A stretch of 64,000 bases of DNA from CAYFMP01 sp964344215 (GTDB lineage Bacteria; Pseudomonadota; Alphaproteobacteria; Rhodospirillales; Casp-alpha2), in assembly GCA_964344215.1 (NCBI GenBank), contig CAYFMP010000010.1, positions 1 through 64,000 on the forward strand. Reading direction: 5' to 3'. A program made the translations under genes and the position numbers. Positions within the stretch are counted from its first letter, which is position 1, and every line of letters begins with the position of its first letter. The notes below the pieces were generated by a model that was not told the DNA's origin, did no database searches, and saw nothing but the letters and a program-made list of their open reading frames with translations. Positions 16,412 to 23,393 of the stretch are shown piece by piece.

Positions 16412-18096
16412 GCTTCGCTGGAGCTCTTCCTCGCCGCATCGCGTATGCCCGACAGGGTGGCGGTCGGCGTAATGGCGTCCGGGTCGAGGGTCAGTTCGAT
16501 GATGGCGGGGGTGCCGGCCTCGGCGGCACGTTCGAAGGCGGCGGCGAAGTCCTCGGTGCGCTCGACCTTCTCGCCATGCGCCCCGTAGGCCCGGGCCAGG
16601 GCGGCGAAGTCCGGGTTGACGAGGTCGGTGCCCGAGACCCGGTCGGGATAGCGGCGTTCCTGGTGCATGCGGATGGTCCCGTACATGCTGTTGTTGACGA
16701 CGATGATGACGATGTTGATGCCGTACTGGACGGCGGTGGCCAATTCCTGGCCGGTCATCAAGAAACAGCCGTCGCCGGCGAACGCCACCACCGGGCGCTC
16801 CGGATAGAGCCGTTTGGCGGCGATCGCCGCCGGCACCCCGTATCCCATGGAACCGCTGGTCGGCCCCAACTGGGTGCCGAACCCGCGATAGCGGTAGAAC
16901 CGGTGAACCCAGGTCGAATAGTTACCGGCGCCGTTGGAGACGATGGTCTCCGGCGGCAGGCTGTCGCTGAGCCATTTGACGATGTCGCCCAATTGCAGAT
17001 CGCCGGGGATGGCGGTCGGCGCGTTCCAGGCCAGGTAGTCGTCGCGGGCCTGTCGGGTCCAGTCGCCCCACGGCGATGCCCCGGCCGGCTCAAGCGCGGC
17101 GGCGGCGGCGGCGAACGGTGCCATGCCGGCATTGATGGCCAGCGCCGGCTGATAGACGCGGCCCAACTCGTCGGCCCCGGGATGGACATGGACCAGGGTC
17201 TGTTTCGGGGTCGGGATGCCGAGCAGGGTGTAGCCGCTGGTCGTCATCTCGCCCAAGCGCGGACCGACGGCGATTAGCAGGTCGCTCTCGTCGAGCCGGG
17301 CTGCCAGTTTCGGGTTGACGCCGATGGCGACGTCGCCGGCGTAGTTGGCGTGTTCGTTGTCGAACAGGTCCTGACAGCGGAACGAGCAGGTTACCGGCAG
17401 GTCGAAGGCTTCGGCGAACTTCCGGATGTCGGCGCAGGCTTCCGCACTCCAGCCGCCGCCACCGAGCATGACCAACGGCCGATTGGCGTCGCCGAGAAAG
17501 CCGGCCAGACGTTGCATGTCGGCCGCCGCCGGATGGGCCTGGATGCGCGCCGCCGCGGCGATGTCGCCGGCCGGCGCCCGCTCTTGGAGCATGTCCTCGG
17601 GCAGGGCGAGAACGACCGGACCGGGCCGTCCCGAAGTGGCCAGGTGGAAGGCGTGGCTCAGGTATTCGGGAACGCGCGCCGAATCGTCGATTTGCGCTGT
17701 CCACTTGCTCATCTCGCCAAACATGCGGCGATAGTCGATTTCCTGGAAAGCCTCGCGGTCGACCATGGAACGCGCGATCTGGCCGATGAACAGGATCATC
17801 GGGATCGAATCCTGAAAGGCAACGTGCACGCCGCCGGATGCGTTGGTCGCACCGGGCGCGCGGGTCACGAAACAGATGCCGGGCCCGCCCGTCAGTTTGC
17901 CGTGGGCGGCGGCCATCATCGCCGCCCCGCCCTCCTGGCGGCAGGCCATGAGGTCGATTTCGGGCGCATCGACCAGCGCGTCCAACACCGAAAGGTAGCT
18001 TTCGCCAGGCACGCAGAAAGCCCGCCCGACGCCGTTGGTGCGTAAGGCGTCGACCAGCAACTGCGCGCCCGTCCGTTTGTTGTCCTTCGGTGCCAT
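16408..18096 (-). CDS. thiamine pyrophosphate-dependent enzyme, acetolactate-synthase-like
   Basis: This 562-residue cytoplasmic protein has the three-domain TPP-enzyme layout: PYR domain with the cofactor-activating Glu55 (CRQEGGAAMMAAAHGK), a central domain (about 195-330), and the TPP domain with the GDG...NN motif (GDGCFLMTGQELATAVQ...NIVIIVVNNSMYGTI). The class covers acetolactate synthase, sulfoacetaldehyde acetyltransferase and related decarboxylases. No small regulatory subunit gene is adjacent, so a catabolic role is at least as likely as branched-chain synthesis. A GGGAGGACCG site precedes the ATG. An FNR/CRP-like palindrome lies about 100 bases upstream. Confidence 0.88.
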   Translation of the reverse strand: MAPKDNKRTGAQLLVDALRTNGVGRAFCVPGESYLSVLDALVDAPEIDLMACRQEGGAAMMAAAHGKLTGGPGICFVTRAPGATNASGGVHVAFQDSIPMILFIGQIARSMVDREAFQEIDYRRMFGEMSKWTAQIDDSARVPEYLSHAFHLATSGRPGPVVLALPEDMLQERAPAGDIAAAARIQAHPAAADMQRLAGFLGDANRPLVMLGGGGWSAEACADIRKFAEAFDLPVTCSFRCQDLFDNEHANYAGDVAIGVNPKLAARLDESDLLIAVGPRLGEMTTSGYTLLGIPTPKQTLVHVHPGADELGRVYQPALAINAGMAPFAAAAAALEPAGASPWGDWTRQARDDYLAWNAPTAIPGDLQLGDIVKWLSDSLPPETIVSNGAGNYSTWVHRFYRYRGFGTQLGPTSGSMGYGVPAAIAAKRLYPERPVVAFAGDGCFLMTGQELATAVQYGINIVIIVVNNSMYGTIRMHQERRYPDRVSGTDLVNPDFAALARAYGAHGEKVERTEDFAAAFERAAEAGTPAIIELTLDPDAITPTATLSGIRDAARKSSSEA

Positions 18097-18194
18097 CGGC
18101 GGTCCTCCCGTCCGCGCCGCCGGCGGCGACGTCTCCAGCCTATACTAGGTCGCGGGCCGGTCTATCGCCACAGCGATAATTCCTTTTTGGGGGG

Positions 18195-18210
18195 TGTGAT
18201 CCAGATCACT
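18195..18210. promoter_or_regulatory. FNR/CRP-type palindrome
   Basis: TGTGATCCAGATCACT contains the perfect palindrome arms GTGATC (18196-18201) and GATCAC (18204-18209). It fits both the CRP form TGTGA-N6-TCACA and the FNR form TTGAT-N4-ATCAA with changed outer bases. Its centre is 41.5 bases before the predicted start of the downstream RNA, the class II activator position. It could also act on the divergent TPP-enzyme gene. Confidence 0.65.
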
Positions 18211-18231
18211 GCCAGGCCAGCGCGGGTTCCC

Positions 18232-18237
18232 TATAGT
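18232..18237 (+). promoter_or_regulatory. -10 element of putative small RNA
   Basis: TATAGT is a near-consensus sigma-70 -10 box. There is no good -35 box, and the FNR/CRP palindrome lies in its place. This is the usual arrangement of an activator-dependent promoter. The predicted start is near 18244. Confidence 0.5.
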
Positions 18238-18243
18238 CATCGT

Positions 18244-18293
18244 CGATATTCACGATCTCTCTCCTTCGCCGGGCCCAACGCCCGGCGTTTTTT
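18244..18293 (+). ncRNA. candidate small RNA, about 50 nt
   Basis: A promoter-like element and a textbook terminator enclose about 50 bases with no open frame, in the gap between two divergent genes where no terminator would otherwise be needed on this strand. The 5' half is unpaired and pyrimidine-rich (TCTCTCTCCTTC, 18256-18267), able to pair with Shine-Dalgarno sequences. The 3' half is the terminator stem with a T6 tail suited to Hfq. It could be an oxygen- or cAMP-responsive regulator. The transcript itself is inferred, not shown. Confidence 0.55.
18267..18293 (+). terminator. intrinsic terminator
   Basis: CGCCGGGC (18267-18274) and GCCCGGCG (18280-18287) form an 8-bp perfect GC stem with loop CCAAC, followed directly by six T residues (18288-18293). 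Confidence 0.85.
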
Positions 18294-18370
18294 ATGACTC
18301 CGCGATCGCCGCCACCGTGCTATCCTTATGGTTAAGACGGGACAATCCCGCACTGTCGAGGTTGAGTACA

Positions 18371-18583
18371 ATGGTGGAAGGTGGAACAGCGGCCGGCCCG
18401 GTTGTTTCCGCGCCGCCGCCCGAACCGAACGGGCAGTTCGCGCCGAGCGTTTTCGACGCCGACCGGATCGAGCAGAAGGTCAAGGCCTCCTTGGTCAGGA
18501 AAGTTCGCAAACTGGTCGAGGACTATCCGGAGCGGACGTTGGAGATTATCCGCGGCTGGATGGCCGAGGGCCGCGTGCATTAG
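18371..18583 (+). CDS. small protein resembling the FliF C-terminal tail (70 aa)
   Basis: The N-terminal half is flexible and Pro/Gly-rich. The C-terminal half is a charged helix pair (IEQKVKASLVRKVRKLVEDYPERTLEIIRGWMAEGRVH split by Pro). The pattern VRKVxxLVxxxPExxxxIIRxWM recalls the extreme C-terminus of the flagellar M-ring protein FliF that binds FliG. No flagellar genes are nearby, so this is a resemblance only. The ATG at 18371 is chosen. The upstream ATG at 18317 adds an unlikely leader. Confidence 0.6.
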   Translation: MVEGGTAAGPVVSAPPPEPNGQFAPSVFDADRIEQKVKASLVRKVRKLVEDYPERTLEIIRGWMAEGRVH

Positions 18584-18603
18584 GGAATTCGGCCGAACGC
18601 CGG

Positions 18604-18987
18604 CTATTCGTGAACGACGAAATGGTAGATCTTCGAGATGATCCGCCATTCGCCGTCGACCTTCAGCAGAGTTAGAAGGTCTGTGAAGTATTTCGGCGGC
18701 ACCGCCAGTTCGGCCTTGACGGCGGCCGCCTCGGGGCCGGCCATGTCGATGGAAATGATGCGGTCGAGCCGGGGCGCTTCCTGGCTGGCCGGGGATGGGC
18801 GGCCGTCGACCAGTTCCAGATACTCCTTCAAGCTCATATCGGACATTTCGCCGTCGGTCGCCGAATACAAGTGCGCCCGTTCATGGAACGCGCGCCGCAG
18901 CTTGTCAGTATCACCTTCGTAGATGCCGTCGAAGTAGTCGTTGAGCGCTGCGACGATGTCGTCGAAGTCGGCAAATGCCTGTTCCAT
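18604..18987 (-). CDS. NTF2-like (putative lumazine-binding) family protein
   Basis: This 127-residue protein has the SnoaL/NTF2-like pattern: an N-terminal helix pair (FDDIVAALNDYFDGIYEGDTDKLRRAFHERAHLY), a central KEYLELV segment, and C-terminal strands (KYFTDLLTLLKVDGEWRIISKIYHF). Members are small cone-shaped folds with either enzymatic or binding roles, and the ligand is unknown. There is no signal peptide. A GAGGC site precedes the ATG. It lies downstream of the diaminopropionate ammonia-lyase gene on the same strand, 92 bases away. Confidence 0.8.
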   Translation of the reverse strand: MEQAFADFDDIVAALNDYFDGIYEGDTDKLRRAFHERAHLYSATDGEMSDMSLKEYLELVDGRPSPASQEAPRLDRIISIDMAGPEAAAVKAELAVPPKYFTDLLTLLKVDGEWRIISKIYHFVVHE

Positions 18988-19079
18988 GATAGCCTCCGCG
19001 GATCTTTCGTTGGCCTTCGGTCCGGGGGAACGGCCGATTATGCACTGGAACCGGGCGCGAGGCCACCCGGCCGGTGTCT

Positions 19080-20306
19080 TCAGCCGCTCCGCACCTCGGC
19101 CGCCGACCGTCCGACGATGCGTTCGTAGACTTCCGCATCGGTGTCGCCCTCGCTGCCGATGACCAGGATACGGCTGTCCGCCGCCAGGCCGAGGGCCTCG
19201 GCCTGGACCGGGTCACGGCGGGCGGCGAGAGCGGCGGCGAGACCGGCGACCGCCGATTCGCCGGCCACCACCGGCGGGTCGTCGTCGACTCCATCGGCCA
19301 GCAACCGCATGGTATCCTCGGCCGCACGGTCGGACAGGGTGACGAAATCGTCGGCGCCGCCCCGCAGCACCTGCCAGGCGATCAGCGACACTTCGCCGGC
19401 GGCTAGCCCGGCCATCACCGTGTCGAGATCGCCCTCGATGGTCGTCGGCTGGCCGTTGCGGGCGGTCTCGAACAGACAGGCGGCGTTTTCCGGCTCGACG
19501 ACGATGAAACGTGGCCGTTCGCTTCCCCAGGTCCGCCACAGAACGGCGCAGACGGCAGCCGCCAGGCCGCCGACGCCGCCCTGCACGAAGACGTGGGTCG
19601 GATGCTCGTCGTCGGCCAGTTGGGCGACGATTTCGCCGGCCATCACCGCGTAGCCCTGCATAACGTCCCGGGGAAGATCGGTGTAGCCGTCGTAGGAGGT
19701 ATCGGAAACCACGAAACGGCCTTCCGTTTCGGCGTCGGCCGCCGCTTGGCGCACCGAATCGTCGTAGTTTCCCGGAACCCGGACGACGCTGGCGCCGAAC
19801 CGCTCGATGGCCCTTTTTCGGCCCTCGCTGACGGTGGCGTGAATGTAGATGACGCAGGCACACCCGAACATCCGCGCTCCCCAGGCGACGGAGCGGCCAT
19901 GATTACCGTCGGTCGCCGAGGTCACGGTGATCTTCGAGGTGATCTCACGGTGGGTGCCGGCCAGCAGGTCGGTGGTGGTTACGGTCTCGCCGGTGGCCGC
20001 CTCGATCTCGCCAATTAACAGCCGCGAGACTGCATAGGCGCCGCCCAAGGCCTTGAAGCTGCCGAGGCCGAAACGGCCGCTTTCGTCCTTGTAGAATATG
20101 GCCTCGAGTCCGGCGGCGGCGGCCAGTCCCGGCAACCGGGTGAGGGGGGAGGGGGCGTAGCCGGGCCACGACGAGATATCGCGTTTGGCGGTCGTGAAAC
20201 CGGCCTCGTCGAGTACCGCCTCCTCGACCGGCCCGTACGATCGGCTGCCAGCGGCGGCCGGGTTATGGAAGAGAGACAAGCGGGCGGACGGCAGCGGTGA
20301 AGACAT
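19080..20306 (-). CDS. dpaL: diaminopropionate ammonia-lyase
   Basis: This PLP enzyme of fold type II (408 aa) converts 2,3-diaminopropionate to pyruvate and ammonia. The PLP lysine is Lys85 in FGLGSFKALGGAYAV, a motif specific for this family. GNHGRSVAWGARMFG and the phosphate-binding GGVGGLAAAV loop are also present. The N-terminal YGPVEEAVLDEAGF fits too. In E. coli the ygeX gene sits with hydantoinase-type genes. Here an amidase of that class lies 7.5 kb away, so a shared role in salvage of unusual amino acids is possible but not proven. Confidence 0.92.
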   Translation of the reverse strand: MSSPLPSARLSLFHNPAAAGSRSYGPVEEAVLDEAGFTTAKRDISSWPGYAPSPLTRLPGLAAAAGLEAIFYKDESGRFGLGSFKALGGAYAVSRLLIGEIEAATGETVTTTDLLAGTHREITSKITVTSATDGNHGRSVAWGARMFGCACVIYIHATVSEGRKRAIERFGASVVRVPGNYDDSVRQAAADAETEGRFVVSDTSYDGYTDLPRDVMQGYAVMAGEIVAQLADDEHPTHVFVQGGVGGLAAAVCAVLWRTWGSERPRFIVVEPENAACLFETARNGQPTTIEGDLDTVMAGLAAGEVSLIAWQVLRGGADDFVTLSDRAAEDTMRLLADGVDDDPPVVAGESAVAGLAAALAARRDPVQAEALGLAADSRILVIGSEGDTDAEVYERIVGRSAAEVRSG

Positions 20307-20451
20307 CGAGGGCCTGTAAACGCAAGGAAAGACCGAACCCTTGCATAACCGACCCGGGGCTCCGGGGAAACCACTGATTGCATCAACAACCGCAGCATCG
20401 CAACTGGCGCGCCGGCAGGTGTTCGCACTTCTTCTCGAGCCGGCCGTGGCT

Positions 20452-20754
20452 CTAGATCTTGGCGCCGGCCTCCTGGGCTTTCGCTTTTTGCCAGTTTTCG
20501 CCCGCCGAGATCAGACAACTCAATCCGTCGGGCCGGGTGTTGATGATCGTGAAGCTACCGGTGTCGGAGACGAAGACCTCGATCATCGTGCCGTTGTTGG
20601 ACAGTCCTACGGAGTTCGGGACTTCCTGGTATTTTTCCTTCAAGGCCGCGATGACCTTGAGTCTTTCCCCACAGAGCATCTGGGCAGTGGCGGACGCCGG
20701 GAAGATGCTTAAAGCAATCAACAGAGCGCCCAGGATGGTGAACAACTTACGCAT
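20452..20754 (-). CDS. small exported hypothetical protein (100 aa)
   Basis: A signal peptide is clear (MRKLFTILGALLIALSIFPASATA). The mature part of about 76 residues (MLCGERLKVIAALKEKYQEVPNSVGLSNNGTMIEVFVSDTGSFTI... in pieces) has two Cys residues and a strand-rich look, and is typical of short periplasmic proteins of alphaproteobacteria with no known function. The ATG at 20754 has AAGGAG upstream. A terminator-like hairpin lies 22 to 53 bases upstream of the start, before the ribosome binding site. Confidence 0.75.
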   Translation of the reverse strand: MRKLFTILGALLIALSIFPASATAQMLCGERLKVIAALKEKYQEVPNSVGLSNNGTMIEVFVSDTGSFTIINTRPDGLSCLISAGENWQKAKAQEAGAKI

Positions 20755-20775
20755 CTCGTTACGCTCCTTCTTTCC

Positions 20776-20807
20776 AAAAAAACAAAGGCCGTCCCCTCTC
20801 GGACGAC
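20776..20807 (-). terminator. terminator or attenuator upstream of the small exported protein
   Basis: Read on the minus strand, GTCGTCC (20807-20801) pairs with GGACGGC (20794-20788) including one G-U pair, followed by CTTTG and seven T residues (20782-20776). It lies in the leader of the gene starting at 20754, so it would either attenuate that gene or end a separate short RNA. Confidence 0.6.
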
Positions 20808-21094
20808 CTCCCATGGAAATTGTTTGTTCGGACAACTATGCGGTTCGACCCCAGAACTGTCCTCTTGCGGCTAAAACTAGCGGTTCGTAGTTAACATCCA
20901 ATAAAGAGAAATAATTCGCAAATCAAGATGGTCGAATTTGTAATTATATTCCAACGAGTTGCAGTCGTTCCGCGGCGGCCCGGCATTCCTTGGGCGGAGA
21001 ATTGGGAATTAACTGTCCGCCGGCGATGTAGCAATCATTTCAGGGCATTACGGTGCAATCGGGGCTCGAATCGCCGGCCCGCCGGCCGCAGCCC
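20808..21094 (-). promoter_or_regulatory. AT-rich leader/promoter region without a gene
   Basis: No protein gene is supported here. On the minus strand TTGATT (20926-20921) and TATTGG (20903-20898) are 17 bases apart and could be -35 and -10 boxes, giving a leader of about 115 bases that ends in the hairpin at 20776-20807. The leader also contains the short pair GGACA/TGTCC. Confidence 0.35.
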
Positions 21095-22573
21095 TCAGTT
21101 TTTCAGGCGATACACCGCCCAATCGGCGCCGGACAGGCCCCATTTCCGGTAGATGGCGGAAAGGCGGTAGGCTGCATCGCTGTCGGCGCCGGTTCGGCTC
21201 AAGACCGCCGTCGGCGCCGGGTTGCCGTCGAACAGGTTGACGATATGCCACTCGGCCGGCCTCGCCCCGCCACGACCGGAAACGACGAACTCGATGCGAT
21301 CGCTTAAACCCATTCTCGCCGCATAATGCTTGACGACGATGCCGACCGCGAATTCCGGCTCCCCCGATACCCGGACCGGACCGGCGGCGGCGCTGGCGAT
21401 ATGGGCGAGCGCATCGGCGTAGCGCCCCCGCTGGTCGCCGAGAAACGTATCGATCAGCACGAATTGGCCGTACAGGAACAACGCCATCGCCGCCGTCGCC
21501 GCAATCCGCCCGCGGCGTCCGTGCTCCGTCAACAGGACCAGACAGCGAGCCGCCGGAAACGCGATGAACACGGCCAGCACCAGGAAATAGCGCGGCCAAA
21601 CGGCCGCCGTCGTGCCCAGCGCCGGGACGACCTGGTCGGCCAGAACGATCCCGAACGGCAGCACCACGACCGCCATCAGCAGGAAGATCCAGAACCCGTC
21701 CCGGCGGCGGTATAGATGCCAGATCGGGCCGAGCGAGGCGATCGCCAGGACCAGGCCGACCCCGCGCGTCGCGCTGCCCTCCCCGTAGATATCGAGCCCG
21801 AACATCAGCCGCATCAGCCGGTCGTAGGAATCGCCGGCGGCAACCGCGGTGGCGGCGCCGCCGATGGTGGCCCTGTTCCAGGCAACGATCGCCACCGCGA
21901 CGACGACGGCGAGTTGCACGCCGAACAGCGCCGCCGTCCTGCTGAGGGCGAATCCAACCGACCGGCTGCGTTGCCAGAATTCCACCACCGCCCACACCCC
22001 GAGCCCGACGAGGACGGCGAGAAAACTCAAGTGCGACGCGAGGCCGAGCAGGCAGACGACAACGAAGGCGGCGATCCGGCCCGGCGACGGGCGCTCGAAA
22101 CCGCTATCCAGAAGGTAGGCCGCGACCAGGGCGGCGGCCACCGCCGGCGCATAACCGCGAGCCTCGCTGGCGTAGTGCACCATCGGATAGCTGAAGGCGA
22201 CCATGGCCGCCGCCGCGGCGCCCTCCAGGACACTCCGCCTAGCACCGATCGCCGCCGCCGCCGCCACCGCGATCATCCCGGAAACGATGGCCAGCGCCCG
22301 ATAGGCGATCGGCTCGGCCCGCGGCCCGACGACAACGGCCCACAGGGTATTGAGCGGGTGGGTATTATCGTGCAACACGACGCCGAACCGCTCGAAGAAG
22401 GTGGCATGGGCCATGAAGCGGGCCAGGTTCTCCAGCGACCATATTTCGTCGAGCCACAGATCGCCCCGCGCCGCCATTACCCGCACGACGCCGGAAACCA
22501 CGACGAGGACGGCAACAAGAAGAACGACTTGGCGCTGAGACAGGCCGGATGATGCAGGTTTTCCGATCAACAT
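21095..22573 (-). CDS. GT-C fold membrane glycosyltransferase (family 39/83-like)
   Basis: This 492-residue inner-membrane protein has about ten helices and a C-terminal periplasmic domain of roughly 100 residues. The acidic motif in the first periplasmic loop is visible (GDLWLDEIWSLEN) and is followed by DNTHPLNTLW, typical of enzymes that transfer sugars from polyprenyl-phosphate donors in the periplasm. It starts 21 bases after the stop of a DPM1-like GT2 gene that could make its donor, so the pair likely adds a sugar to a lipid, glycan or protein. The acceptor is unknown. Confidence 0.85.
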   Translation of the reverse strand: MLIGKPASSGLSQRQVVLLVAVLVVVSGVVRVMAARGDLWLDEIWSLENLARFMAHATFFERFGVVLHDNTHPLNTLWAVVVGPRAEPIAYRALAIVSGMIAVAAAAAIGARRSVLEGAAAAAMVAFSYPMVHYASEARGYAPAVAAALVAAYLLDSGFERPSPGRIAAFVVVCLLGLASHLSFLAVLVGLGVWAVVEFWQRSRSVGFALSRTAALFGVQLAVVVAVAIVAWNRATIGGAATAVAAGDSYDRLMRLMFGLDIYGEGSATRGVGLVLAIASLGPIWHLYRRRDGFWIFLLMAVVVLPFGIVLADQVVPALGTTAAVWPRYFLVLAVFIAFPAARCLVLLTEHGRRGRIAATAAMALFLYGQFVLIDTFLGDQRGRYADALAHIASAAAGPVRVSGEPEFAVGIVVKHYAARMGLSDRIEFVVSGRGGARPAEWHIVNLFDGNPAPTAVLSRTGADSDAAYRLSAIYRKWGLSGADWAVYRLKN

Positions 22574-22594
22574 GCGATACGCCCGGATCGAGGT

Positions 22595-23299
22595 CTACCC
22601 GAGGACGTTATAGCGAACGATGCAATAGATCGCCCGCGCCGCATCGCGCCAGGTGATCTTCTTGCCGTTCTCGTAGGACCGGCAGGTATAGCCGATAGCG
22701 ACCTCGTGAAATCGGGGCGGCGGCTTCAACCGCGATACCTTGGCGGTGAACTCCGGACAGAAACCGAACCGCTCCTCCCTGATTTCGACCGAATCCAGCA
22801 GATTTTTCCGAAACATCTTGTAGCACGTGCACATATCGGTCAGCCGGAGCCCAGTGAACAGATTGGAGGCCAGCGTCAGCACCCTGTTTGCCAACCTGTG
22901 CCAGAGGTGCAGGAACGCCGTCTTCTCCGGTTCCAGGAACCGCGAGCCGTAGACGACGTCGGCGCGATCCTCGACAAGGGGAGCGAGAAGTTTGGCGTAG
23001 TCGGCCGGGCTGTACTCGAGGTCGGCATCTTGAACGACAACCAGATCGCCCCGCAGTACCGCGAAAGCGGTTCGCAAGGCGGCTGACTTGCCTCGGTTGA
23101 CGGCATGTTCGAGAACCCGCACTTCGGTGTGGCGTTCGGCCAAATCGCGGGCGATCGCCAGCGATCCGTCCGTCGACTTGTCGTCGACGATGACGATTTC
23201 CCGATCGAGTCCGAGCGTATCGGCGGCGAGCACGCGCCCGACGATCTCGGCCAAGGTTTCCTCCTCGTTGAAACAGGGGATGACCACCGAAAGAATCAT
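22595..23299 (-). CDS. GT2 polyprenyl-phosphate glycosyltransferase (DPM1/GtrB-like)
   Basis: This 234-residue GT-A glycosyltransferase moves a sugar from a nucleotide donor to polyprenyl phosphate on the cytoplasmic face. Motifs are SVVIPCFNEEETL, the nucleotide-binding IVIVDDKSTDGS, the metal-binding VVQDADLEYSP, and the YGSRF block. Unlike GtrB it lacks C-terminal transmembrane helices, as DPM1-type enzymes do. The ATG at 23299 is preferred, since the open frame further upstream encodes a Pro/Arg-rich leader antisense to the neighbour. It forms an operon with the downstream GT-C transferase. Confidence 0.88.
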   Translation of the reverse strand: MILSVVIPCFNEEETLAEIVGRVLAADTLGLDREIVIVDDKSTDGSLAIARDLAERHTEVRVLEHAVNRGKSAALRTAFAVLRGDLVVVQDADLEYSPADYAKLLAPLVEDRADVVYGSRFLEPEKTAFLHLWHRLANRVLTLASNLFTGLRLTDMCTCYKMFRKNLLDSVEIREERFGFCPEFTAKVSRLKPPPRFHEVAIGYTCRSYENGKKITWRDAARAIYCIVRYNVLG

Positions 23300-23393
23300 G
23301 TGAATCGGACCGCTCCGCTCGACTTTGCGCGAAGCGCAACCTATCACATTTTTTTCGCGGGCCGGCCATTCGCGGCCGGGCGGCGGCCAGGCC

